Shown in pieces: positions 34,156 through 43,753 of a stretch of DNA of 64,000 nt (within the stretch, counting starts at the first letter, position 1; each line of letters opens with the position of its first letter). A model generated the notes under the pieces. That model was given only the letters and a program-made list of their open reading frames with translations, did no database searches and was not told where the DNA came from. This stretch comes from JAIQFL01 sp035295745 (GTDB taxonomy: Bacteria; Acidobacteriota; Terriglobia; Bryobacterales; Bryobacteraceae), in NCBI GenBank assembly GCA_035295745.1, contig DATGIL010000033.1, forward strand, positions 62,001 to 126,000. The letters run 5' to 3'. Position numbers and translations under genes: made by a program.

Positions 34156-36588
34156 TCAAGGGAATATTGCCCGGCGCAGTGATTCCGGCGTGACGCCACG
34201 CGGCACCAGCACAATGTTCTCGTTCCTGGCCGTGGAGAAGGTGAGAAGCGATCCTTCGAGTTCCTGCGATTTTTTGCCGTTTCGGTAGAGGGTCGCGCCC
34301 CCTTCGCCCCACGGATTGCGAATCCTGCAGGGCGCTCCCGCACGCGACGACAATTCCACAAACTCTACCTTTCCGTGGCGCCGCGACGAGGTCACCGTGA
34401 ACGCTCCCGCGGCGAGCAGTTGAAATTCGGCATCCCAATCGCTTGGCCACGCGGAGAAAACCTCTAACACCGGATCCTCTGTAACGCCCGCGACGTTGGC
34501 TAGCAACGAAGAGTGAATGCCGGACGCCAGCCCGCCAATATGTTCGGCGTCAATGGCGCCGGGGCCCTCGCGCAGACGCAGACGATTGCGAAAAATCTGC
34601 GCGCCGCCGATCCCTTTCACATCGATGAACCCGGAGGTGCGGTTGAAGTTCAGGAAACGGGCCTTCAATTCGCGGTCGGCTCCCAGCGGCGCAATCGCGC
34701 CAGTGGTGTCGTTTCCAAAGATGAAGCCGCCGAAGCCACCGCTGTTGTTGCCGCCGCGCGCCGGGGGGAGCGTAGGCAGGTTGGCTGCGATGTCGCGCCA
34801 CAGCGGGCGAAGATTTGCGTCAACGCCCAGAATCTCCGAGGCGTGCGCCGCGAGCGGAAAGATCATCTGCATGTAGGAGACTTCGGTTCGCGTGTCTGGC
34901 GTGTCCCAGTTGGATTCGTTGTTGTTGACGTGCTCGAGGTGATATTTGCCGTCGGCTCCTTTGCGGAGGTTCGGAAAATTGCGGTAGAACTCGGCTGCAC
35001 CTTTGATCATGGGGTATGCGCGATCGCGCAGCCACCCGGCGTCCTGTGTATCCAGGTAGCGGTCCCAGTAGACGGACGCTATGCGCGTCGCGCCTCCCAG
35101 GATGTGGCTGGTATGCCCGAAAACGCCATGGCCCTTGTCCGCCACGATGTAATGGCCATGATCCCATTTGCCGTCCCCGTGAAAATTCCAGCGGCTATTG
35201 TGCCGATTCTCGGTTTCCGACCACCAGCGGAAGCGTTCCGACATTTGGCTGGCGGGTTTGCGCGCCAGGTACAAGTCGCGCATCTCGGCGGCGATATCGT
35301 CCGGCAGTTTCTCGGGGCCGTTGAAGAATGTGGTCTCCGGGATCCAGATGCCTTCGGAACCCCACTGCTGACGGGCGGCCAGCGCGCAGGCGTCGTACAT
35401 CCCGCTGTAGAGCGAGAATAGGGGCTCCATCAGTTCCATTCGCCCCGCCGGCATGAGGTTTCGGTAGTACGCGGCGGTGTTCGCCCACCAATACTGCGAC
35501 CCCCAGCGCCGCATGTCGCCGTTGGTATACCAGAGCATGCCTCCGAAGCGTGGCGGATACGCACCGCGCGAAGAGGACGCCACAAGGTAGAGGAAGTAGG
35601 TATAGTTCTGCTCGACGAAATCGGCCTGCCCGTCTTCGCTGTGCATGTGAACGAAGCCTTTGGCCCAAAAATCACGCCACCACGATTGCGTAGCGCTGAG
35701 TAGCCCGGAAAAGCCGAGCGGCGCCGCGGCATCCAGTTCCGCGAGGGCCCGCCCCGCGGCGTCATCGGCAGAGTTGAAGGTCGCCGCGCTCGAGATCAGA
35801 ATAGTGAATGCGCCCCGGGACGGCGCAGCGGAGAGTTGCACCGTGGACTCGTTGAGATAGCGAGCCTTGGATGGCCGGCCGAGAACTCCAATCGCGACCG
35901 CCGACGAATCGTAAAACTCGCCCTCGCGAAACTCCTGTGTCAGGAGGATACGCCCGCTTCGTATTTCGAGGCGCGAGAGGGCCGAATGCTCCGCGGTCTT
36001 AACGTCGACGGCATGCGATTTGGTGAGGTCCCAATTCTTGCCGTTAATCACCGATACGAGGTAACGGAGCATGCGGAGATCGATATTGACGGCCTCGGGT
36101 TGCGGCCGCTGGTCATTGATTTCGACGGCCATCACGTCGCGCTCCGGCCACGCGAGAACGCGGGCGGTGATGCCGCTGCCCTGGACGGTCATCAGACCTT
36201 TGTCAACGGAGAGGGTCTGATGGAAGGCGGCGCCTGCAAAGATGTCATCGCCCGACTGGACCAGATTGATGTCGACGTATCCGCAACCGCCCGCATAATC
36301 GGTATCGGCTCGCGGAAAGCTGACGGTGGAGCTGTTCTCGGCGAAGACATCGGCACGGTTGATCTGGAAATGGAGGGCCGAAGGAGAAGACCAGACGAGA
36401 CTGCCCATGCGGCCGTTGCCGACAGGCATGCCTTCCTCACTGCGCGATGCGGGCTGCTCGTACTGCAGATCGGCGCGCGCCGCGAGCTTGCCGTAGTCGA
36501 CGGAAAGTATGCCTTGGGCGTAGATTGAGGCGGCGGCGCACGCCAGGATCACAGCACGACCCACCGAAGAAAAGCAGAAATATCTCAT
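34156..36588 (-). CDS. Secreted large glycosidase, GH95-like (six-hairpin superfamily)
   Basis: An 810-residue protein with a signal peptide ending A-S-I-Y-A-Q. Near residue 55 it has G-M-P-V-G-N-G-R-M-G-S-L-V-W, the sequence typical of GH95-type enzymes (usually L-P-x-G-N-G-R-L-G). A beta-rich N-terminal domain leads to a long helical (alpha/alpha)6 region with W-Y-T-N-G-D-M-R, N-N-E-S-N-W-D-T-P-D and Y-M-Q-M-I-F, then a beta C-terminal part. GH95 covers fucosidases and galactosidases, but this protein is divergent and the specificity is unknown. It starts 18 bases after the TonB receptor gene, so both are probably one unit. Confidence 0.8.
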   Translation of the reverse strand: MRYFCFSSVGRAVILACAAASIYAQGILSVDYGKLAARADLQYEQPASRSEEGMPVGNGRMGSLVWSSPSALHFQINRADVFAENSSTVSFPRADTDYAGGCGYVDINLVQSGDDIFAGAAFHQTLSVDKGLMTVQGSGITARVLAWPERDVMAVEINDQRPQPEAVNIDLRMLRYLVSVINGKNWDLTKSHAVDVKTAEHSALSRLEIRSGRILLTQEFREGEFYDSSAVAIGVLGRPSKARYLNESTVQLSAAPSRGAFTILISSAATFNSADDAAGRALAELDAAAPLGFSGLLSATQSWWRDFWAKGFVHMHSEDGQADFVEQNYTYFLYLVASSSRGAYPPRFGGMLWYTNGDMRRWGSQYWWANTAAYYRNLMPAGRMELMEPLFSLYSGMYDACALAARQQWGSEGIWIPETTFFNGPEKLPDDIAAEMRDLYLARKPASQMSERFRWWSETENRHNSRWNFHGDGKWDHGHYIVADKGHGVFGHTSHILGGATRIASVYWDRYLDTQDAGWLRDRAYPMIKGAAEFYRNFPNLRKGADGKYHLEHVNNNESNWDTPDTRTEVSYMQMIFPLAAHASEILGVDANLRPLWRDIAANLPTLPPARGGNNSGGFGGFIFGNDTTGAIAPLGADRELKARFLNFNRTSGFIDVKGIGGAQIFRNRLRLREGPGAIDAEHIGGLASGIHSSLLANVAGVTEDPVLEVFSAWPSDWDAEFQLLAAGAFTVTSSRRHGKVEFVELSSRAGAPCRIRNPWGEGGATLYRNGKKSQELEGSLLTFSTARNENIVLVPRGVTPESLRRAIFP

Positions 36589-36606
36589 GGCTATACCCGG
36601 GGCACT

Positions 36607-39600
36607 CTAGAATCGGATGCGCACTCCCAGCCGCAGCATGCGTTCATCGATTCCCTCTCTCCCGAAGCCGCCGTTGGTGGACGTGATCGTCGTATAACCA
36701 CCCAGGCTCTTGATGGTGCCGTTGGCATTCAGGACCATGCTCGAGACGGTGGCACTCGGATTCGAGAAGTGCGGTGTGTTGGTGGCGTTGAAGGCGTCGG
36801 CACGGAATTGCAAACGCACACTTTCGCGAATGCTGAATTCCCGCACGACGCCGAGATCCAGATTGATCGCGCCGGGCCCGAAGATGGAGTTGAAGCCCGC
36901 GGTGCCGAAGGTAGGGGTGGTGACCGCAGCGAAGGCCAGCGGATCGAACCACGACTGGTTCGGGCCAGTGCCACCGAGAATCTCGACGTTCGGTTTCACC
37001 TGATTGGCCCGCTGCGTATTGCCCGGCGCATTCAGAGAAGTGGCGTCCGAACCGACGGAGAACGGCTGGCCACTGTACATCGTCAGGAGTCCCTGCAGTT
37101 GCCATCCGCCGGCGATCCTGCCGGCCACGCCGTGGTTCCAAAGTGCCCGGCCCGGCCCCAACGGGAGCTGGTAAACCGAATTCGCGGCAAATGAGTGGGT
37201 GCGGTTCGATCCCCATAACGCCTTGTTCAAATTGCGAAACGCCGGAGCCTCGATCGCCGGATTCTTGTCGCTGAGAGCGTCGCAGCACAGCGCCAGGGCC
37301 TTGGAGAAGGTGTAGACCACGTTGAGCGTGAGACCGTTGGAGTAGCTTTTGGTTAACTTGGTCTGCAGGGAATCGTACGAGTTGCGCCCATAATTTTCGA
37401 TCAGGCCTGAGCTTCCGGTTCTGCCGAAAGCTTGATAGAGCGGCTCGCTCGGAGTGCCGCCGCCGGGCGTTCCGACGTTCACGTTCATGACCTGGAGCTG
37501 CTTAATCTGGCGGTCGCCCACGTATCCGGCTTGTGCCAGGAATCCTTTTGGCAGTTGCTTCTCGACGGTGAGGTTCCACGACTCGATATACGGCATGTGA
37601 TAGACCGGTGGCGGCACCGTGAAGCCCTGCGTGAGTGGATAATTCGAAATCACACCCGTGCCGACGTCCGGGAACACCACAGCCGGAATCCCATCGCTCA
37701 GGCGACTCGTGTACTGGAATGAACTGGCCGGCGCCGGCCAGCTCGCCGATTGCGTGATTTCGGCTTCGCCCACGAAATCCCGCACCCAGGCCAACGGGTT
37801 CGGATCGAAGTTGATTCCGAAGCCGGCGCGCACCACGAAGGTCGGAGTGGCCCGCCACGCAAGGCCAATCCGCGGACTGAAATCCTTCTTCGGGACCTGC
37901 ACGCCGCAGTCCCTGGGGGTCTGGCCCAGCCCGCAGAGATACATGGTGTTCGTCTGGAAATTGTAGGTCTCGAATCCGCGGTGTTCGCCCGTGCCGAATG
38001 GCAGATACTCCCACCCGACGCCTAGCGACAAGGTCAAAACCCGGCTCACCTGCCATTGATCGCGAACGTATAAGCTGTCCGCCCACATGCGGCTGGTCTG
38101 CCGGGTGCCTCCTCCGAGGAAATTGTTGGTAGCGCCGGTAGTCAGGCCCAGCAGGAAAGTGGAATACGTGTTGTACTGATTCGCCGAAGGGCCGCCGTTG
38201 AGAGTCGTGGGGCCGCCGCCAAACGAGAACGATCCACCGTTGGTGGAGAGCTCCCAGTTGTTGTTGTCGATCTTCATGATATCGAGCCCGAAGCGAATGG
38301 TATGGTTCCCGTGAACCCAGCTTCCATTGGCGACGTAGTCGTAGGCCGGATCCAGATAGTAGACCGGGGAGTCGGGGTATTTTCCGAAAGCGGTGTAGTT
38401 GCTGATGCTGAAAGACGGGTAGCCGGCGTCGCCCGGATCGGGGCCGTTGGTTCCGGGCAGATTGAACTTCGTCAGTCCCAGGTTCCCTTTGCTGAAGCTC
38501 ACGGGCTCTTGGGAAGTATCGAGCCGCGTATAGCCGAAATAGCTGTCTACGATGACGTGCGGGCTGACGACGTAGGTGCCCGCTACCGTGCCGTTGAACA
38601 CCGTGCCGTTCATGTTCCCGTCGCGCGTCGCCGAGCTGTTGACACCGGCGCCGTTGTCGCCGAAGAGATCGGGATTGAAAACGTGGTAGTCCAGCGCTCC
38701 GAGGCGGGCAGTCACCGTGAACTTGCGCGAAAGGTTCCAGTTGATCTTGCCGTCGAACTTATGCCGGTTGACGAGGTAGTCCCCCGTGGCGTAATAGTTG
38801 TTGGCGATTCCGGAGAGGTTGGGCAGCGGATAGAGTTGCTGAATGAGCAGCGCGGTGGGGTCGAGACGCGACTGCGGAATGAGATTTCCGGGGAACTGCG
38901 TTCTACCCGTCCCGGTGGCCGTACCCGTGAGGGGATCGTAGATCGGAGTCGAGGAACCCGTCATGTCGCCAGACCGGATAGCGGCCGTAGGAACCGTCAC
39001 AATCTGCGAAGCGAACTGGCGATCGAACTGGCCGTCATAGCTGGCAAAGTAGAACAGCCTGTTCTTGAGGATCGGACCTCCGATTGTGCCACCGGTCTGG
39101 TTGTCGATGAATTTCGGTTTTCGTTGTCCCGGCGGCAGAATCCACGGATCAGCCTTCAGATCGTTATTCTGGTTGTACTCAAACGCCGACCCGTGAATCT
39201 GGTTAGTGCCGCTCTTCAAGACGACGTTGATGGATGCGCTCCCGGCCAGTCCGTGGTCGGCGTCGAAACTGGCAGTGGACACACTGACGGTCTCGATAGC
39301 CTCTAACCCGGGTACGTATCCGGTTTCGTGCGACATCCAGGAATTGATCGCGTTGGCGCCTTCGATCCGCGTATTAGACGCGCCCTGCGTGGTTCCATTG
39401 ACGCTGAAGACTTCCCCGCGAGCCGGATTTGCCGCCGGTGAGCTCGACGTGTTGGGAGGCGACATCCCCGGGACCATGACCAGCAGGTTCTGATAGTTCC
39501 GATTTACCGGGATGGGAATCTCTTCGACTTCCTTCTTGGAGATCTCGCTGCGAACATCCGCCGTGTCCGTCTGGAGTACGGCGGTCTGCGCTTCCACCTG

Positions 39601-39972
39601 CACAGTTTCGGTGCTCATGCCCACCTTCAGAGGAACGTCAACCCGTACGACGGCGTCGATGTTCACCGAGACACCACGTCGGACGAAATTCTCGAAACCG
39701 GAATGATTTACCGTGATGCTATAGGCGCCCGGCGGCAATGTGGGAAATGCGAACGATCCCGAGTCGTTCGTCACGGTCTCGCGAACCTGACCGCTGCCCG
39801 TTTCGGCAGCTTTGACGGTGGCGCCCGGAACGATCGCGCCGCTCGAGTCTGTGACGATACCAACAATCGAACCATATAGGGCTTGGGCTCGCAGACATGC
39901 TGCGGCGCCGTAGAGCAGGAGCAAAATCAGGCACGCAGCAACCGCGACCTGGCGGATATTGAGTCTGGGCAC
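36607..39972 (-). CDS. TonB-dependent receptor with N-terminal carboxypeptidase-regulatory domain (Oar-like)
   Basis: About 1,121 residues. After a signal segment (V-A-A-C-L-I-L-L-L-L-Y-G-A-A-A-C) comes the carboxypeptidase-regulatory-like beta domain G-S-I-V-G-I-V-T-D-S-S-G-A-I-V-P-G-A. A plug follows with R-N-Y-Q-N-L-L-V-M-V-P-G, and then a large beta-barrel ending in R-L-G-V-R-I-R-F, the outer-membrane C-terminal signature. I start at the GTG at 39972, with AAGGGGAAG upstream; a TTG at 40020 is possible. Such receptors import oligosaccharides or peptides with TonB energy. No SusD partner is present. It leads the GH95-like gene and lies behind candidate operator B. Confidence 0.93.
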   Translation of the reverse strand: MPRLNIRQVAVAACLILLLLYGAAACLRAQALYGSIVGIVTDSSGAIVPGATVKAAETGSGQVRETVTNDSGSFAFPTLPPGAYSITVNHSGFENFVRRGVSVNIDAVVRVDVPLKVGMSTETVQVEAQTAVLQTDTADVRSEISKKEVEEIPIPVNRNYQNLLVMVPGMSPPNTSSSPAANPARGEVFSVNGTTQGASNTRIEGANAINSWMSHETGYVPGLEAIETVSVSTASFDADHGLAGSASINVVLKSGTNQIHGSAFEYNQNNDLKADPWILPPGQRKPKFIDNQTGGTIGGPILKNRLFYFASYDGQFDRQFASQIVTVPTAAIRSGDMTGSSTPIYDPLTGTATGTGRTQFPGNLIPQSRLDPTALLIQQLYPLPNLSGIANNYYATGDYLVNRHKFDGKINWNLSRKFTVTARLGALDYHVFNPDLFGDNGAGVNSSATRDGNMNGTVFNGTVAGTYVVSPHVIVDSYFGYTRLDTSQEPVSFSKGNLGLTKFNLPGTNGPDPGDAGYPSFSISNYTAFGKYPDSPVYYLDPAYDYVANGSWVHGNHTIRFGLDIMKIDNNNWELSTNGGSFSFGGGPTTLNGGPSANQYNTYSTFLLGLTTGATNNFLGGGTRQTSRMWADSLYVRDQWQVSRVLTLSLGVGWEYLPFGTGEHRGFETYNFQTNTMYLCGLGQTPRDCGVQVPKKDFSPRIGLAWRATPTFVVRAGFGINFDPNPLAWVRDFVGEAEITQSASWPAPASSFQYTSRLSDGIPAVVFPDVGTGVISNYPLTQGFTVPPPVYHMPYIESWNLTVEKQLPKGFLAQAGYVGDRQIKQLQVMNVNVGTPGGGTPSEPLYQAFGRTGSSGLIENYGRNSYDSLQTKLTKSYSNGLTLNVVYTFSKALALCCDALSDKNPAIEAPAFRNLNKALWGSNRTHSFAANSVYQLPLGPGRALWNHGVAGRIAGGWQLQGLLTMYSGQPFSVGSDATSLNAPGNTQRANQVKPNVEILGGTGPNQSWFDPLAFAAVTTPTFGTAGFNSIFGPGAINLDLGVVREFSIRESVRLQFRADAFNATNTPHFSNPSATVSSMVLNANGTIKSLGGYTTITSTNGGFGREGIDERMLRLGVRIRF

Positions 39973-40096
39973 GAGAGTTTCTTCCCCTTCTGGGGCTGCG
40001 GTGAAGCAGCCAATTTGCAAGCGAGTATATATCCGGACCGGTACCGAGTCAACAGATTTAACGCTAAAACAAGAGAAATCCTGAAAAGCGGCTTTA

Positions 40097-40111
40097 TTGC
40101 ATAATACGCAA
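40097..40111 (-). promoter_or_regulatory. Candidate IclR operator, site B (TonB receptor unit)
   Basis: TTGCATAATACGCAA on the plus strand, 14 of 15 identical to site A. It lies 124 bases upstream of the GTG of the receptor gene. On the minus strand it contains TATTAT, so it may overlap a -10 element. Confidence 0.65.
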
Positions 40112-40121
40112 CCGTGTTGGG

Positions 40122-40946
40122 CTACTCACTGGCATCGGCACTGAAGATGGCACTGAGATCCCTCGCGGTCTCGCAGACCAGCCGCGCGGTAACCGCGTCG
40201 CGTTCCGGCGGAAATCGGCTCAGGGGTGCGGAGATTCCGATCGACGCAATAATCATGCCATCTTTGTCGCGCACCGGGGCGGCGAGGCAGCGAACGCCCT
40301 CCACGTACTCTTCTTCGTCGATCACGAATCCCTGATCCTTGCTGCGGGCGAGTTCCTTCGTCAGTTGCTTGAGGGAGACGATGGTGCGAGGTGTGTGGCC
40401 CTGCAGCGTACCCGCACCGAAAATGGTCTTCAACTCGGACATTCCGCAATCTACGAGAAGGGCCTTGCCGTGAGCGGTGCAGTATAACGGAACGAACTCA
40501 CCGGTCTGTCCGGAGATCACCAGGATCTGGCTGCTGGAGTGGTAGTGATCGATGAAGAATGCCTGCCGGCCCTCACGCAAGGCGAGATGCGTGGTCTCGC
40601 CGATCCTGACGGCCAGCCTCTTCAAAGGTTCGTGACTGAATGCGATCAGTACATTGCTCCAATCGTGCTTCCGAGAGAGGCGCCAGATGGAAGGCCCGAG
40701 TACATAATCCTTGCGGCCATTCGGGTTGGCGAGAAAGCCGCGCCGCCGCAGCGTGTTTGCCAGACGAAACACACTGCTGCGATCGATGCCAAGGAGCTCT
40801 GTGAGGTGCCCGAGCGTCACTGGATCGGACGACTTCGCCACCGCCTCCAGTATGAATAAGCCGCGATCGAGACTTTGAATCGACGGCGTCTGCGCGCTCG
40901 GCCTCCTGGGGCGAGGCTTTGTGAAATAGGGTGATACTCCAGCCAT
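40122..40946 (-). CDS. IclR-family transcriptional regulator
   Basis: A 274-residue regulator. The winged helix has S-I-Q-S-L-D-R-G-L-F-I-L-E, then L-G-H-L-T-E-L-L-G-I-D-R-S-S-V-F-R-L-A-N-T-L-R. The C-terminal effector domain carries T-H-L-A-L-R-E-G, T-A-H-G-K-A-L-L, D-E-E-E-Y-V-E-G-V-R-C-L-A-A-P-V and I-G-I-S-A-P. IclR proteins bind pseudo-palindromes as dimers and respond to small carbon metabolites. I start at the ATG at 40946; upstream residues look non-coding. It starts seven bases after the nine-heme cytochrome stop, so it is the last gene of that unit and probably controls the three sites described here, including its own. Confidence 0.93.
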   Translation of the reverse strand: MAGVSPYFTKPRPRRPSAQTPSIQSLDRGLFILEAVAKSSDPVTLGHLTELLGIDRSSVFRLANTLRRRGFLANPNGRKDYVLGPSIWRLSRKHDWSNVLIAFSHEPLKRLAVRIGETTHLALREGRQAFFIDHYHSSSQILVISGQTGEFVPLYCTAHGKALLVDCGMSELKTIFGAGTLQGHTPRTIVSLKQLTKELARSKDQGFVIDEEEYVEGVRCLAAPVRDKDGMIIASIGISAPLSRFPPERDAVTARLVCETARDLSAIFSADASE

Positions 40947-40953
40947 AGGTTTT

Positions 40954-43131
40954 CTATCGTCCTTTTCTGCCGGCGAAGGCCAGGTTTGGTTTCCAGGACT
41001 GCATGGACTTCTGAAGCCAGGCCGCGTCACGATCTTTGTGGCAGATCAGGCATGCGTTAGGACTGTCCTGGGGGCCAAAGCGAGCCGTCATTTCCGCATC
41101 GGGAATATCGTCGATCTGGTGATAACGGGCCTGGAACATGAGGGCATTCATGATGCGTGGCATGTGGCAACTCACACAGCGGCCAGCCTCGCTGGCTGCC
41201 GCATGATGAGTGTGGCCTTCCGGCTTCGCAGCAAATTGCTTGTGACAACCGAGGCACATGCGATCGGAGTCGGCGCCGAATTTGAGCGACCTGGGATTCG
41301 AGGCCGCGTCTGCAGGATGTGGGTCGTGACAGTTGCCGCACGTCGCACCACCCTTACGGAAGCATGCCGACCGCACGAAGGACTCTACGATAAAGACCGT
41401 CTCACGAAAGCGGCCGTCCTTGTAGAATCCCCTGCGGGAGTAGTCGACATACGGGCGGCTCAAGAGTTCCCGGTAAAATTTCGCGCCGCTTTCCGAGTAG
41501 TTCAAGGCTCCAGCCGGCTCCGGGTCGCGGAGGCCGGTCTGCATGTGGCATTGGGCGCAGATGGCGACATATTCGGATGCGCCGACGTGGGAGAAATCGA
41601 TGGGAGGGTCGGCGGCGCCTTTGGGGTACGGCCGGCCTGCGCGCATTGCGGCCACATGCGCCGCGGAGGGGCCATGGCACATCTCACAATTGACACCACC
41701 TTCGCGGAATGAGGACGCCTTGGCCTCCATCTCGCCGTTCTCAAATCGTTGCTGGCTGGTGTGACAGACGGCGCACTCCAACTGGTAGGTGGCGCCCGGG
41801 ACGATCTCGTGAAAGCGAGACACGTCGGTACGCGCCGAATTTGCCGGGTCCTTGATCTCCCAATAGTTCACCCAGCTCTTGTGCGCCACGTTGTATTGGA
41901 GTGGAAACACCTGCATCTCGCCACCCGGCAACTTGGTGGCATATCCCTGCTGCCATTTCGAACCGATCAGGTAGTCGACCGGGTAAGATTTCCAGACGTT
42001 TCCGGCGCGGATCTCCATGTAATGGCGCTCGTTGCGGAGCACTGCTCGCGCGACCGGTTTGCCGGCATCGTCGAGGACCGGCTGTCCTGACGTGAAATCG
42101 CCGATGACGTCTTTCGGACGATAGGCCCGAAACATCCGGCTCATACCGGTGGCCTGCCAGTTGGAGTGTTGCTGCGCGTGGCAATCCTTGCAGGCCGCGG
42201 AGCCGGCATAGGTTCGCGCTTGCGATGCGCGCTGTGCCGGGGAGGCGGATGGAGGCAGCGAGGTATCGAGAGACTCGGACCAGGCCTCAAACGATCGCCC
42301 GCCGGGAGCGCCAATATCGGCGTAGACGGTGCGCAAACGATCCAATGCCTGCTGGTGAACCGGGCCCTCCGGTTTGGCAGCGATTGCCAGGAATCTCGCG
42401 CCGTCCGCCAATCGGCCTTGATTCAAAATCACCATGCCCAGCAGATATGCCGTCGCCGGTGTCCCGTTATCGAGCCGTAAGGCTTCCCGTAGTGCCGCTT
42501 CAGCCTCGCCAAATTGCTTCGCCCGCGTATCGTCGCGAGCCTCCTGCGCCCGGATCGCCGCAACCTGGCCGATCAAATAATATGCCTGCGATCGGATTCG
42601 AGCTTGGACGCCAGGCCAGTTGCGATCTTCGATGCTGGAGGGGCGATCGAACCGGCTGAGGAACCACAAAGCATCCTGAGCTTGTAGAGTTGCGCCGTCG
42701 AGTTGCCCCATCCTGACTCGCGCGCCGGCCAGGGCGACCAGCAGGAAAGGATTCTCCGGCAAAAAGCGAAGAGAGCGCGCACCATAGTCGAGCGCGGCCG
42801 GAAAATCTCCCACGGCAATGCTCGCCTTCGACGCGATTTCATACGCCGGCTCCAACATCCACGACGCTGGATAGGCTTGGACGAACGACTCGGCCAACGC
42901 CTTCCGCTGGTGCGCGTCGTTCGCCGCCATTAAAGCAGCGAAGTCCTCGCGCTCCTTCGGGTCCTCGGGAATGATCTCCGGGCCGCGAATGCCATCTTTC
43001 TTCAACGACGCGAGCTTAGCCGAGTCATGACAGGAGAGACACCTCTTGTCCACAGGGCCGGTGTCTGCGGCTGACAGAGTTCCGGCCACCGCGAGAGCCC
43101 ACACCAAGCTGCGCGGCTGAGCCCACCGCAT
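40954..43131 (-). CDS. Nine-heme c-type cytochrome with TPR-like N-terminal region
   Basis: A 725-residue exported protein with a signal peptide ending T-L-S-A-A-D. I count nine C-x-x-C-H heme sites: C-L-S-C-H near residue 31, then C-K-D-C-H, C-A-V-C-H, C-E-M-C-H, C-A-Q-C-H, C-G-N-C-H, C-L-G-C-H, C-V-S-C-H and C-L-I-C-H. Between the first and second lies a helical region with tetratricopeptide character (residues about 90-280). The heme part resembles cytochrome c554-like proteins. It is probably a periplasmic electron carrier for the two PQQ dehydrogenases of this locus; that link is inferred. It is paralogous to the seven-heme protein at 55456. Confidence 0.92.
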   Translation of the reverse strand: MRWAQPRSLVWALAVAGTLSAADTGPVDKRCLSCHDSAKLASLKKDGIRGPEIIPEDPKEREDFAALMAANDAHQRKALAESFVQAYPASWMLEPAYEIASKASIAVGDFPAALDYGARSLRFLPENPFLLVALAGARVRMGQLDGATLQAQDALWFLSRFDRPSSIEDRNWPGVQARIRSQAYYLIGQVAAIRAQEARDDTRAKQFGEAEAALREALRLDNGTPATAYLLGMVILNQGRLADGARFLAIAAKPEGPVHQQALDRLRTVYADIGAPGGRSFEAWSESLDTSLPPSASPAQRASQARTYAGSAACKDCHAQQHSNWQATGMSRMFRAYRPKDVIGDFTSGQPVLDDAGKPVARAVLRNERHYMEIRAGNVWKSYPVDYLIGSKWQQGYATKLPGGEMQVFPLQYNVAHKSWVNYWEIKDPANSARTDVSRFHEIVPGATYQLECAVCHTSQQRFENGEMEAKASSFREGGVNCEMCHGPSAAHVAAMRAGRPYPKGAADPPIDFSHVGASEYVAICAQCHMQTGLRDPEPAGALNYSESGAKFYRELLSRPYVDYSRRGFYKDGRFRETVFIVESFVRSACFRKGGATCGNCHDPHPADAASNPRSLKFGADSDRMCLGCHKQFAAKPEGHTHHAAASEAGRCVSCHMPRIMNALMFQARYHQIDDIPDAEMTARFGPQDSPNACLICHKDRDAAWLQKSMQSWKPNLAFAGRKGR

Positions 43132-43133
43132 GG

Positions 43134-43673
43134 TTATCGCTGCCCGTACGGCTTGTTCTTGGCGATGAATTCTTCGTACAGGATGACACCGAATCCGGCC
43201 GCCGCCGCCACACCGATAGCTACTTTGAGAGCCGTCCGGCGATGCCCGGACTTGGCTGCCGGAGGAGGTGTCACATTATTTTGGGTGATCTGTTTGTCTG
43301 AGGTCTGACCGTCGTATTCGGCAACTACGTGGACCATGAAGGGCCCGGCTTCCATATTCGGAACGAAACCTGCGGCCTTAACAGTGCCGTCGCGTCCGGT
43401 AACAGCGGCATAGGTTCGCGCTCCCTTGAAGGTAGCGCCCGGTCCGGACGCAGGGGCTTCGAAACTTACCTTGGCGCCGGCCACTGCGCGACCAGAGGAA
43501 TCCTCGACGCGGACCACCGGAACCTGCATGGGCTTCTGGTTGACAAAGTTGACCGCTCCGTCGCCTTGTACAATCGCGATACTCAACGCGACCGGCCTCT
43601 GTTGAGCCATCGCGACCTGAGAGCACAATACCAGGCAAACGGGGCCGACGATACTGCTCTTTCGTGTAAGCAT
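43134..43673 (-). CDS. Membrane-anchored Ig-like domain protein
   Basis: A 179-residue protein starting M-L-T-R-K-S-S with GGGAGG upstream. A signal peptide ends S-Q-V-A-M-A-Q. The mature part is one Ig-like domain of the bacterial Big_1/invasin type: V-P-V-V-R-V-E-D-S-S-G-R-A-V-A-G-A-K-V-S-F, then T-G-R-D-G-T-V-K-A. A C-terminal membrane helix (A-L-K-V-A-I-G-V-A-A-A-A-G-F-G-V-I-L-Y) ends in a basic tail. It stops two bases before the nine-heme cytochrome gene, so the two are coupled. A role in anchoring or docking the cytochrome is possible; nothing proves it. Confidence 0.82.
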   Translation of the reverse strand: MLTRKSSIVGPVCLVLCSQVAMAQQRPVALSIAIVQGDGAVNFVNQKPMQVPVVRVEDSSGRAVAGAKVSFEAPASGPGATFKGARTYAAVTGRDGTVKAAGFVPNMEAGPFMVHVVAEYDGQTSDKQITQNNVTPPPAAKSGHRRTALKVAIGVAAAAGFGVILYEEFIAKNKPYGQR

Positions 43674-43753
43674 CCTTAGACCTCCCCAAGGTGGCACTCG
43701 CAATTCCCTGCGACAGGCCACGCCAGTCGACCTCATTTGTTTGTCAATGCGTA

